64,000 bases of DNA, taken from positions 682,001 through 746,000 of the forward strand of contig JADJVC010000002.1 of the NCBI GenBank assembly GCA_016710685.1, given 5' to 3'. Shown here piece after piece: positions 27,079 to 35,426 of this stretch. Below the pieces are notes generated by a model. The model ran no database searches. It was not told the origin of the DNA and worked only from the letters and a program-made list of their open reading frames with translations. This DNA comes from Flavobacteriales bacterium (GTDB taxonomy: Bacteria > Bacteroidota > Bacteroidia > Flavobacteriales_F > PHOS-HE28). The number at the start of each line of letters is the position of its first letter. Positions within the stretch are counted from its first letter, which is position 1. Made by a program: the position numbers and the translations under genes.

Positions 27079-27086
27079 TACATTTG
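27079..27086 (+). promoter_or_regulatory. -7 promoter box upstream of bamD
   Basis: TACATTTG is an exact match to TAnnTTTG and lies 9 bases before the bamD ATG. No TTG stands at the expected 17-23 base distance. Confidence 0.5.
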
Positions 27087-27095
27087 CCGCCCCTT

Positions 27096-27905
27096 ATGTT
27101 CAAGAAGTCACTTCTTTTCCTGTTCATCGCCCTTGCCGCCAGCTCGTGCAGCGACTTCAACAAGGCGGTGAAGAGCACCGACAAGCAATACAAGTACGAG
27201 AAGGCGGTGGAGTATTTCAACAAGCCGGATTACGACCGGGCCATGCCGTTGCTAGAGGAATTGCTGGGCCTTACCCGTGGCGACACCCTGTTCGAGCCGG
27301 TGAGCTACTACTACGCAAAAGGCTATTACGGCACGAAGGACTACATCCTTGGCAGCTACTACTTGGAAAACTTCGCGAAGACCTTCCCCAACAGCGTGCA
27401 TGCCGAGGAATGCAGCTTTTTGGCGGCTTACTGCCACTTCAAGGAAAGCCCGGAGTACGAGCTGGATCAGACCGACACGCAGATGGCCATCGACAAGATG
27501 GAGCTCTTCATGGTACGATTCCCGGAGACGAATTTGAAGGACAGCTGCAACAACCTCATTGACGGGCTGCGGCTGAAGCTGGAGAAGAAGGACTATGCCT
27601 CGGCCTACCAATACCTGCACACGCGGAATTACCGGTCTGCAAGCCTTGCCTTCGCTGATTTTCTGAAGAAATGGCCCAATTCGGACCGGCGTGAGGATGC
27701 CTATTTCAACATTCTGGAAGCCGATCATGACCTGGCGGTGAACAGCGTGGAAAGCAAGAAGGCGGAACGGGCCGAGGCCGGTGTCCGATCATTTAATACC
27801 TTCGCGGACGCTTTTCCGGAAAGTAAGCGCATGGGCCAGGCCCGCGCCATGCTCCGCGACCTCAACGCACAGCTGCAACGAACACCCGATCCCAGTACCC
27901 CATGA
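27096..27905 (+). CDS. bamD: Outer-membrane protein assembly factor BamD
   Basis: A 269-aa lipoprotein of the BAM complex, which inserts beta-barrel proteins in the outer membrane. The lipobox is LAASSC with Cys near residue 17, followed by five TPR-like helix pairs (YEKAVEYFNKPDYDRAMPLL, YYAKGYYGTKDYILGSYY and others). The ATG at 27096 places the lipobox correctly; the frame's upstream ATG at 27066 precedes the promoter box. Its stop overlaps the start of the RNA polymerase omega gene, a pairing followed by coaBC that I associate with Bacteroidota. Confidence 0.9.
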   Translation: MFKKSLLFLFIALAASSCSDFNKAVKSTDKQYKYEKAVEYFNKPDYDRAMPLLEELLGLTRGDTLFEPVSYYYAKGYYGTKDYILGSYYLENFAKTFPNSVHAEECSFLAAYCHFKESPEYELDQTDTQMAIDKMELFMVRFPETNLKDSCNNLIDGLRLKLEKKDYASAYQYLHTRNYRSASLAFADFLKKWPNSDRREDAYFNILEADHDLAVNSVESKKAERAEAGVRSFNTFADAFPESKRMGQARAMLRDLNAQLQRTPDPSTP

Positions 27906-28237
27906 ACACCAAGTTCCAGACCGCCGCAAAGACCACCGTTACCCGTAACGTGGACCAGCTCGACAAGGAGACCGGCAACATCTACGAAAGCATTGCCATC
28001 CTCGGCAAACGCGCCAACCAAGTTGCCGTGGAGATCAAAGCGGAACTGCAGGAAAAGCTGGAGGAGTTCGCAGTGGTGGGGGAGAACATCGAAGAGGTGT
28101 ATGAGAACCACGAGCAGATCCAGATGAGCAAGGAGTTCGAGCGTATGCCGAAGCCGGCCGCCATCGCCATTGAGGAAATGCTGGAGGACCGCATCGTTTT
28201 CCGCCGTCCCGGGGCCGAACAGCCAACGGACATTTGA
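27902..28237 (+). CDS. rpoZ: DNA-directed RNA polymerase omega subunit (Rpb6-like)
   Basis: A 111-aa protein of the Bacteroidota omega type. The core block NIYESIAILGKRANQVA corresponds to the omega/Rpb6 signature that contacts beta-prime. The C-terminal helix (PKPAAIAIEEMLEDRIVFRRP) is also typical. It stabilises RNA polymerase assembly. Start and stop overlap bamD (ATGA) and nearly touch coaBC. Confidence 0.88.
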   Translation: MNTKFQTAAKTTVTRNVDQLDKETGNIYESIAILGKRANQVAVEIKAELQEKLEEFAVVGENIEEVYENHEQIQMSKEFERMPKPAAIAIEEMLEDRIVFRRPGAEQPTDI

Positions 28238-28251
28238 TCGCGCCTACGGGC

Positions 28252-29475
28252 ATGGGCGACGCACGCACGCTTCCCCGTAAAGTACTGCTGGGCGTAACCG
28301 GCGGCATTGCCGCATATAAAGTGCCTTTGCTGGTCCGTGCCTTGGTGAAGGCAGGAGCTGACGTGCAGGTGCTGATGACGCCCGCCGCGCACGATTTCGT
28401 TTCCCCTTTGGTGCTTTCAACACTTAGCGGGAAACCTGCGCTTACCGAATTGGTGGACAGGAATGACGGCACTGCCGTTTGGAATGACCACGTGCATTTG
28501 GCACGCTGGGCGGATGTGCTGCTCATCGCTCCGGCAACAGCGCATACGCTTGGTAAAATGGCCCACGGCCTGTGCGACAATTTGATGCTGGCCTGCTGGC
28601 TCAGCGCGGAATGCCCGGTATACATTGCTCCTGCGATGGACTTGGAGATGTACCGGGACCTGTCCGTAGCCGGCAACATCGCAGCGTTGAAAAAGCGCGG
28701 CGTACGCATGATCGGTCCGGAGACCGGGGAACTCGCCAGCGGCCTAATCGGAGAAGGAAGGATGACCGAGCCGGATGACATCGTTGCCGCGCTGGTGGCG
28801 GGTTTGAAGAGCGGTTCGGCTTTGGCCGGGAAGCGGCTGTTGATCAATGCCGGCCCCACGCAGGAGGCAATTGACCCCGTTCGTTACATCGGCAACCGGA
28901 GCTCCGGCAAGATGGGCTTCGCGTTGGCGTTGGAAGCTGCAACACGCGGGGCCTTGGTGGAGTTGGTTGCGGGCCCAGTTACGTTGAAGGCCGAACATCC
29001 GGGGATCCATCGCACCGATGTGGTCTCCGCCGCGGAAATGGCGGAAGCCTGCAAAAAGCTTTTCACTGCCGCCGACCTGGCCATACTCAGCGCCGCCGTC
29101 GCGGATTGGCGCCCGGCCACCGTTGCGGGGAAGAAGCTGAAGAAGAAAGCAGGCATGGAAGCGCTGGCCTTGGAGGGCACCGAGGATATTCTGGCCTGGA
29201 TGGGCGCCAACAAGCGCAAGGGCCAACGGTTGGTGGGATTCGCGCTGGAGACCAACGACGGTGAAGCGCATGCACGCGAAAAGCTCAAGCGTAAGAAGCT
29301 TGACCTCATCGTGTTGAACACATTGGGAGAACCCGGGGTAGGCTTCGGGCATGACACCAACCAAGTAACCTTGATCGACAAAGGCACGGCGGCGCGACAT
29401 TTGCCGTTGATGTCAAAGGCTGACGTGGCACGTGCCGTGCTGGACCGTTGTGAAACCCTGTTATCGAATGCGTAA
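28252..29475 (+). CDS. coaBC: Bifunctional phosphopantothenoylcysteine decarboxylase / phosphopantothenate-cysteine ligase
   Basis: A 407-aa coenzyme A biosynthesis enzyme (Dfp). The N-terminal flavoprotein half has GGIAAYKVP, the PAxxHxF-like motif PAAHDF, LIAPATAHTLGKMA and the PAMD substrate motif. The C-terminal ligase half has INAGPTQEAIDPVRYIGNRSSGKMG and the AAVADWRP motif. The ATG at 28252 is chosen; a TTG at 28234 overlapping the omega stop would add six residues and cannot be excluded. The stop overlaps the DUF4835 gene by 8 bases. Confidence 0.95.
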   Translation: MGDARTLPRKVLLGVTGGIAAYKVPLLVRALVKAGADVQVLMTPAAHDFVSPLVLSTLSGKPALTELVDRNDGTAVWNDHVHLARWADVLLIAPATAHTLGKMAHGLCDNLMLACWLSAECPVYIAPAMDLEMYRDLSVAGNIAALKKRGVRMIGPETGELASGLIGEGRMTEPDDIVAALVAGLKSGSALAGKRLLINAGPTQEAIDPVRYIGNRSSGKMGFALALEAATRGALVELVAGPVTLKAEHPGIHRTDVVSAAEMAEACKKLFTAADLAILSAAVADWRPATVAGKKLKKKAGMEALALEGTEDILAWMGANKRKGQRLVGFALETNDGEAHAREKLKRKKLDLIVLNTLGEPGVGFGHDTNQVTLIDKGTAARHLPLMSKADVARAVLDRCETLLSNA

Positions 29476-30370
29476 AACGCTCGTTCTCCTTCTTGCGATC
29501 TTGGGCGGCGGCATGGCCGTGGCACAAGAGTTCAATTGCAAGGTTTCCGTATTGGCACCCCAGGCACAAAGCACGCCAAAGCGCGTGTTCGAGAGCATGG
29601 AAACGAGCATTTCGCAGATGATGAACACGCGGCGCTGGACCGCGTTGAACTTCAGCCCCCAAGAGCGAATCGACTGCAACATGCTGCTCACCATCAACGA
29701 GCAAAGTGGCACCACCACCTACAAGGGCACGTTGCAAGTGATCTATTCCCGGCCCGTTTACGGCTCCGATTACATGAGCCCGGTAGTGGACATCCTGGAC
29801 AACAACGTACAGTTCACCTTCTTGGAGAACACCCAGATCGAGTTTGCGCCGGAGCGATTCACCAATAACCTTTCATCTGTCATCGCCTTCTACGCTTATT
29901 ACATCCTGGGCGTGGACGCGGACACGTATTCGCCCAACGGTGGCAGCGATTTCTATGCCCAGGCACAGACCGTGGTGACGAATGCACAGAACGCCAGCGA
30001 GTCGGGCTGGAAAGCCTTTGAGGATCAGAAGAACCGCTATTGGCTCATCGACAACCAGCAGCAGGCGGCGTTCCGTCCGCTGCGCGATTTTCTGTATGAA
30101 TACCACCGCGACGGCTTCGACGCCATGGGAACGGATGTTGCCGGCGGGCGCAAAGCATGCGCAGCGGCCATTGAGAAGTTAAAGGCTGTGCATCAGGCCA
30201 AGCCCAGCAGCTACAACCTCCAGGTGGTGTTCAACGCCAAGTACAATGAGCTGGTGCAGCTCTTCAAAAGCAGTGACCCGCAGGAACGTGCCAAGGTCTA
30301 CAACACGTTGCAGATCATCGATCCCGGACACATCAACCAGTATCTGGAGATGATGCGTGGCGGGCGGTAA
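29468..30370 (+). CDS. porD: PorD-like T9SS accessory protein (DUF4835)
   Basis: A 300-aa exported protein with a signal peptide (LVLLLAILGGGMAVAQ). The body carries hallmark DUF4835 segments: FNCKVSV near the N-terminus, TRRWTALNFSPQERIDC, RPVYGSDYMSP and AFYAYYILGVDADTYSP. DUF4835 proteins are annotated as the type IX secretion component PorD. It directly follows coaBC with an 8-base overlap. Given the T9SS cargo genes in this window, a secretion role fits; the porD assignment itself rests on family recall. Confidence 0.8.
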   Translation: MRKTLVLLLAILGGGMAVAQEFNCKVSVLAPQAQSTPKRVFESMETSISQMMNTRRWTALNFSPQERIDCNMLLTINEQSGTTTYKGTLQVIYSRPVYGSDYMSPVVDILDNNVQFTFLENTQIEFAPERFTNNLSSVIAFYAYYILGVDADTYSPNGGSDFYAQAQTVVTNAQNASESGWKAFEDQKNRYWLIDNQQQAAFRPLRDFLYEYHRDGFDAMGTDVAGGRKACAAAIEKLKAVHQAKPSSYNLQVVFNAKYNELVQLFKSSDPQERAKVYNTLQIIDPGHINQYLEMMRGGR

Positions 30371-30538
30371 GACGTTCCTTTAGCCTGAGCGAAGGCCCAT
30401 AAAGTCCGGCATTGCGATGGAACGCCCATGTTGCTGCGATCCCATTCGGGGGCGATAGTCACGCTGGTCGGGTGTTCTTCTCATTTCCGTGACCCCGTCA
30501 GGCGTCAAGTTCCCGGATCCAAAGGCTTGGCTTCGTCC

Positions 30539-32173
30539 TCAAGCCTTCTCGCTCACTTTGCGTTCCGCCTGTTTCAGCGCTTGCGCCGTGAAGGCGATGA
30601 ACAGCGGGTGCGGCGTGGCCACTGTGCTGCGGTATTCCGGGTGGAACTGCACGCCCACGAACCACGGGTGATCCTTCAGTTCCACCACTTCCACCAACGT
30701 CGTCTGGGGGTTTATGCCGGTGGCCTCCATGCCGCCCTTGGTGAACGCGGCGAGGTACTTGCCATTGAATTCGTAACGGTGCCGGTGGCGTTCGGAAATG
30801 GACGTTTTTCCATAGGCGATGGCCGCGTTCGACCCGGCTGTCAATTTGCAGGGATAAGCGCCTAACCGCATGGTGCCGCCCTTGCCGCTTTTGGCCTTTT
30901 GCTCCTCCATCATGTCGATCACCGGTGCGGGTGAATCGGCATCCATTTCCGTGCTGTTGGCACCTTCAAGCCCCAGCACGTTGCGCGCGAAATCGATTAC
31001 GGCGCATTGCATACCGAGGCAGATGCCGAGGAACGGGATGGCGTTTTCACGGGCGAATTTGATGGCCTCGATCTTGCCCTCAATGCCGCGATGGCCGAAG
31101 CCCGGCGCGACTAAAATCCCGTTCAATCCACCAAGCTGCTTTTGGATGTTCTTTGGTGTCAGCTTTTCGCTGTGGACCCACTTCACCTCCACGCGGGTTT
31201 CGTTGGCTGCACCGGCATGGTCGAGCGCTTCCTTGATGCTCTTGTAAGCATCGTGCAGCTCCACGTATTTGCCCACCAAACCTATGGAAACATGGTGCTT
31301 CGGTTCCTTGAAACGCCGAAGAAAGTCCTTCCAGTGCGTGAGGTCCGCTTCCGGAAAATTGGTGATGCCGAGCTTTTCCAACACTACCAGGTCCAGTTTT
31401 TCATCCTGCATCAGCAGGGGCACGTCGTAGATCGTTTCCGCGTCCGCGCTCTCGATGACGGCGGTGGGCAGCACGTTGCAGAACAAGGCGATCTTCTCCT
31501 TCATGCCTTTTTGCATGGGGTGCTCCGTACGGCACACCAAGATGTCCGGCTGCACGCCGAGGCTCAACAGCTCCTTCACGCTGTGTTGGGTGGGCTTGGT
31601 CTTCAGTTCGCCGCTCGTGCTGAGGTAGGGCAGGAGGGTGAGGTGGATGGAAAGCGCGTCGCGGCCTTTTTCCCACTTCAACTGGCGGATGGCCTCCACG
31701 TAGGGCAGGCTCTCAATGTCGCCCACGGTGCCGCCTACTTCAGTGATGACGAAATCGTAGATTCCCTTGCGGCCCAAGGCTTGGATGTTCCGCTTGATCT
31801 CGTCGGTGATGTGCGGCACCACCTGTACCGTCTTGCCTAGGTAATCACCTTGGCGCTCCTTATTGATCACGTTCTGGTAGATCCGCCCGGTGGTAACGTT
31901 GTTGGCCTGCGAGGTATGCACGTCCAGGAAACGCTCATAGTGCCCCAGGTCCAAGTCCGTTTCAGCCCCGTCTTCCGTTACGTAGCACTCGCCGTGCTCG
32001 TATGGGTTGAGCGTTCCGGGGTCGATATTGATGTACGGATCGAGCTTCTGGATGGTAACGGTGAAGCCCCGCGCCTGAAGAAGCTTGGCGAGCGAAGCAC
32101 TCACAATGCCCTTGCCGAGGCTGGATGTAACGCCCCCGGTAACAAAAATATACTTGGTGGATCCCGTCATCAC
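30539..32173 (-). CDS. pyrG: CTP synthase
   Basis: A 544-aa enzyme that aminates UTP to CTP using glutamine. The N-terminal synthase domain begins KYIFVTGGVTSSLGKGI with the P-loop-like element, followed by DPYINIDPGTLNPYEHGE. The C-terminal glutamine amidotransferase has the nucleophile Cys in LGICLGMQ and the His/Glu of VQFHPEY. Length matches the family. Start is either of two adjacent Met codons (32173 or 32170). A TAGCTTTA box lies at 32215-32222 on the minus strand. Confidence 0.97.
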   Translation of the reverse strand: MMTGSTKYIFVTGGVTSSLGKGIVSASLAKLLQARGFTVTIQKLDPYINIDPGTLNPYEHGECYVTEDGAETDLDLGHYERFLDVHTSQANNVTTGRIYQNVINKERQGDYLGKTVQVVPHITDEIKRNIQALGRKGIYDFVITEVGGTVGDIESLPYVEAIRQLKWEKGRDALSIHLTLLPYLSTSGELKTKPTQHSVKELLSLGVQPDILVCRTEHPMQKGMKEKIALFCNVLPTAVIESADAETIYDVPLLMQDEKLDLVVLEKLGITNFPEADLTHWKDFLRRFKEPKHHVSIGLVGKYVELHDAYKSIKEALDHAGAANETRVEVKWVHSEKLTPKNIQKQLGGLNGILVAPGFGHRGIEGKIEAIKFARENAIPFLGICLGMQCAVIDFARNVLGLEGANSTEMDADSPAPVIDMMEEQKAKSGKGGTMRLGAYPCKLTAGSNAAIAYGKTSISERHRHRYEFNGKYLAAFTKGGMEATGINPQTTLVEVVELKDHPWFVGVQFHPEYRSTVATPHPLFIAFTAQALKQAERKVSEKA

Positions 32174-32275
32174 ATGTTGATACCTCCCTGTTTGGGGGTG
32201 GTGATCACGGGGCGTAAAGCTAAGAGGAAGTGGGGAGCGGGAGCGGTTCGGGTTGAAATTGGTGGTGCAACTACC

Positions 32276-34603
32276 TTAGAACGTGTAGGACAATCCCACG
32301 CTGGGCAGGAATGGCAACTGGTTCACCCTGCTACCGGTTACACGGTCGCTGTAGAAAATATTTTCGCGGTCGTAGGCGTTCGTAATGCTGATGTCCGCTT
32401 GCACCACTTGGTGCTCATCGAGCTTCCACGTCTTGGTGATGCCGAGATCGAGACGGTGGTAATCGGGGAGGCGGCCTCCGTTAAGCGGTCCGTAGATGAT
32501 GGCGAGATCGCCGTTGGCGGAGGTGATGTCCGTACTGGTGCCGTTGGAAAAGGGGAGCCGCTCATAGAAGCCTTGGTTCTGGGTGAAGGGGAAGCCCGAT
32601 CCGTAGTTCCAACGGGCGCTGGCTTTCCAGCTTTCATGTTTTCCGAAGGTGTAGCTGGTCACGAGGTTCACGTTGTTGCGGCGGTCCCAGATGGGGTTGT
32701 ACGTGTTCTCACCGTCGAAACGGTCCACGAAGTTGAGGGAGTAAACGAACCAGACGTACAGGCCTTTGTTCTCGTATTTTACCAGCATGTCGGCACCGTA
32801 TGCGCTACCGGTTTCCACAACGAAGTCCTTCTTCAGTTCGTCGGGCTTGTCCGCGAATTCGGGAGTGTCGTTATAAAGCTTGTCGCGGTTCAAGTTGGTC
32901 ACTTCGCGGAAGTCCTTGTAGTAACCCTCCACGTTGAGGCTCGTCTTCGTGGTAAGGTCGTACTCAAATCCGGCGATGAAGTGGTTGGCGCGCTGAAGTG
33001 GGTCTTTCAATGTGCGCACGGTGCCGTCGGATTGGGTAATGGAACCGGGGATGTCCGAAGGCGCGGTTATGAAGCCATAGAACAGGTTCACTACATCGCG
33101 ATCGCTGTTGGTGGCGATGAGGTTCTGGGTGTACATGCCAGCGGCTCCCTTCAAGCGGAGCCGGTCGCTAAGATTGAACTTGACACCAAGTCGCGGTTCG
33201 GGGCTGAGCACCGCGAGCGTGGCGTAGTACTGCAGGCGGACGCCGGGGTCCAGCACCAATTTGCCTGTATGGATCTTGTAATTGATATAGCCCGCGAGTT
33301 CGCTGCTCACCTTGTCCTGCTGCAGTTTGTAGCCGAGCGAATTGAAGTAGCTGAGGTTGGTTTTCACGCCGGCCACCTCGATGCCGTAGCGCACTTCATT
33401 GTCGCCAATGAAGTACTTGAAGTTGAGGCCGCCATTGAAGTTGTTGATGCCGCTGCTGCGCGGGTCGAGGTTGCCCTCCTTCAGGCTAATGTCGTAATTG
33501 CTTAAGGCGAAGATGCCTTCAATGAGCACGGCGCTGCCGGAGGGAACGAGCACGAAGTTGATGCCAGCGCCCCAGTTTTTCCAATCCAGATCACTGATGC
33601 CGCGGTACTTCACCCCATCGGTGAAATTGAAGCCGAACAGGTTCACCTTGCTGCCGTTGGATGCGTTGAGCGACACCTTCCCATAGATGTCGGTAAAGTT
33701 GAATGGCAGTCCCGCGCTGTCCACATAGTTGTACAACGTTTTGCTGGATTGGTCCAAGTAGCTGTGCTTGAAATTCAGCAGGAAGGAACTGCTTCCGTCG
33801 CCGGGCTTTTCGGGCTTTTTCAACGGGCCTTCCAGCAGGGCTTTGGCAGCGAAGGTGCTGGCGGCCACTTTTCCGCTCAAGCGGTTCTTGTTTCCGTCGC
33901 GCGTGGTGATGTCCATCACGCTGCTGATACGACCGCCGTATTCGGCGTTGAATCCGCCGGTGATGACATCCGCGTTGCGGATCACGTCATTGTCGAACAC
34001 GCTGAAGAGGCCGATGCTGTGGAAGGGGTTGTAGAGCACCATGCCGTCTATGTGCACCAAGTTTTGCACGGTGCTGCCGCCGCGGATGTAGAGCTGCCCG
34101 CCTTGGTCGCCGGTGAAGATCACGCCGGGGACCACCTGCATGTACTGGGCCAGATCAGCCTGCCCGCCAATGGCGGGTAAGCGTTCGATCTGCTTCGGCG
34201 TAAGCTTGGTAACGCCTACACGCACGGTGTTTTCGGCTTCGCGCTTTTCGGCGCTTATCACTACGGTCTGCAAGCCCACGGAGCCTTTTTTCAAATGAAG
34301 CTGCTCGGTAAGGATCTGATCGGCCTTCAGGTCCACTTCCATGCTCAGGGTATCGAAGCCGAGGTAGACCACGCGGAGCGTGTAGTGCCCCGGCGGCACT
34401 TTGCTGATGGAGAAGTAACCGTTCACATCGGTTTGTGCACCGTGGGTTTCCGCACCACGCAATTGCACGGGCGTGAAAATGGAAGGTTCGCCGTTGGATG
34501 AATCGTATACGAAGCCACGCACAGTGGCGGTCTGCGAGAATGCGATAAGCGGAAAGGCAAATGCGCAAAGCAGCGCGAGGCGGTGGTTCAGTGTCGGTAT
34601 CAT
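32276..34603 (-). CDS. TonB-dependent receptor with carboxypeptidase-regulatory-like N-terminus
   Basis: A 775-aa outer-membrane receptor. Signal peptide (LLCAFAFPLIAFSQ), a carboxypeptidase-regulatory-like domain ~25-105 (VRGFVYDSSNGEP through LGFDTL), a plug ~120-230 (PGVIFTGDQGGQLYIRGGS, GGFNAEYGGRISSVMD), then a ~540-residue beta-barrel ending in an aromatic residue (GLSYTF). It imports a ligand across the outer membrane using TonB energy; the substrate is unknown and no SusD partner is adjacent. It is convergent with nothing and lies alone between pyrG and divergent recR. Confidence 0.92.
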   Translation of the reverse strand: MIPTLNHRLALLCAFAFPLIAFSQTATVRGFVYDSSNGEPSIFTPVQLRGAETHGAQTDVNGYFSISKVPPGHYTLRVVYLGFDTLSMEVDLKADQILTEQLHLKKGSVGLQTVVISAEKREAENTVRVGVTKLTPKQIERLPAIGGQADLAQYMQVVPGVIFTGDQGGQLYIRGGSTVQNLVHIDGMVLYNPFHSIGLFSVFDNDVIRNADVITGGFNAEYGGRISSVMDITTRDGNKNRLSGKVAASTFAAKALLEGPLKKPEKPGDGSSSFLLNFKHSYLDQSSKTLYNYVDSAGLPFNFTDIYGKVSLNASNGSKVNLFGFNFTDGVKYRGISDLDWKNWGAGINFVLVPSGSAVLIEGIFALSNYDISLKEGNLDPRSSGINNFNGGLNFKYFIGDNEVRYGIEVAGVKTNLSYFNSLGYKLQQDKVSSELAGYINYKIHTGKLVLDPGVRLQYYATLAVLSPEPRLGVKFNLSDRLRLKGAAGMYTQNLIATNSDRDVVNLFYGFITAPSDIPGSITQSDGTVRTLKDPLQRANHFIAGFEYDLTTKTSLNVEGYYKDFREVTNLNRDKLYNDTPEFADKPDELKKDFVVETGSAYGADMLVKYENKGLYVWFVYSLNFVDRFDGENTYNPIWDRRNNVNLVTSYTFGKHESWKASARWNYGSGFPFTQNQGFYERLPFSNGTSTDITSANGDLAIIYGPLNGGRLPDYHRLDLGITKTWKLDEHQVVQADISITNAYDRENIFYSDRVTGSRVNQLPFLPSVGLSYTF

Positions 34604-34792
34604 GTATCAAAGTTCCGTGCAGGGGGCGCTAATGTAACGGTCGCTCGTTTGAGGCAATGGCCTCGGCGGGAAAAGGCAAGTGCGGGGCGAGGAACGGGGT
34701 TGGCCACAGCTGGTGTATGGGCAAAGCATGCATCCCCATGCACATTCCACCCGCGCGGCCCATCTTTGCGAACTCCGACAACACGCACGAAA

Positions 34793-35410
34793 ATGGCACT
34801 CAGCTCCGCATTGCTCGACCAGGCGGTGGACCAATTGGCCACCTTGCCCGGCATCGGGCGGCGCACGGCCATGCGGCTTGCGTTGGACCTGTTGCGACGC
34901 GAAACGCATGAAGTGGTGCGGTTCAGCGAGGCCGTGCGGCGGTTGCGCGAAGAAGTGATGTACTGCTCGGAATGCTGCAACATCAGCGACCGGCCGGTGT
35001 GCGATATTTGCGTCAACCCCGCGCGCGACCGGAGCATGATCTGCGTTGTGGAAGACATCCGGGACGTGATCGCCATTGAGAACACGCGCCAGTATAAAGG
35101 GCTGTACCATGTGTTGGGCGGGGTCATCAGTCCCATGGACGGCCGTGGGCCGGAGGAATTGCATACGCAGGAACTCTTCACCCGCGTGGGTCGCGGAGGG
35201 ATAGCGGAAGTGGTACTGGCCCTTGGCGCCACCTTGGAAGGGGATACCACGTGTTTTTTCCTCGACCGCAAACTACAGGGCATCGTGCCGCGTGTAAGCA
35301 TGATCGCGCGCGGCATCAGCATCGGCGGCGACTTGGAGCAAGTGGACGAGATGACGTTGGGCCGCAGCATAGCCGACCGCAAACCGTATGAGCAAAGTGT
35401 TCGGAAGTAA
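34793..35410 (+). CDS. recR: Recombination mediator protein RecR
   Basis: A 205-aa RecR protein, which loads RecA at gaps with RecF/RecO. An N-terminal HhH motif (LATLPGIGRRTAMRLALDLL), a C4 zinc finger (YCSECCNISDRPVCDIC) and a Toprim domain (ICVVEDIRDVIAIE, GGVISPMDG) appear in the correct order. The ATG at 34793 gives the standard length; the open frame upstream to 34583 overlaps the divergent receptor gene region and lacks similarity. Confidence 0.95.
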   Translation: MALSSALLDQAVDQLATLPGIGRRTAMRLALDLLRRETHEVVRFSEAVRRLREEVMYCSECCNISDRPVCDICVNPARDRSMICVVEDIRDVIAIENTRQYKGLYHVLGGVISPMDGRGPEELHTQELFTRVGRGGIAEVVLALGATLEGDTTCFFLDRKLQGIVPRVSMIARGISIGGDLEQVDEMTLGRSIADRKPYEQSVRK

Positions 35411-35426
35411 TGTTGATCGGTGCCCA

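Noticed and set aside
31850..33505. 551-codon plus-strand frame across pyrG and the TonB receptor
   Set aside because: It spans two well-supported minus-strand genes and their promoter region and has no domain signal.
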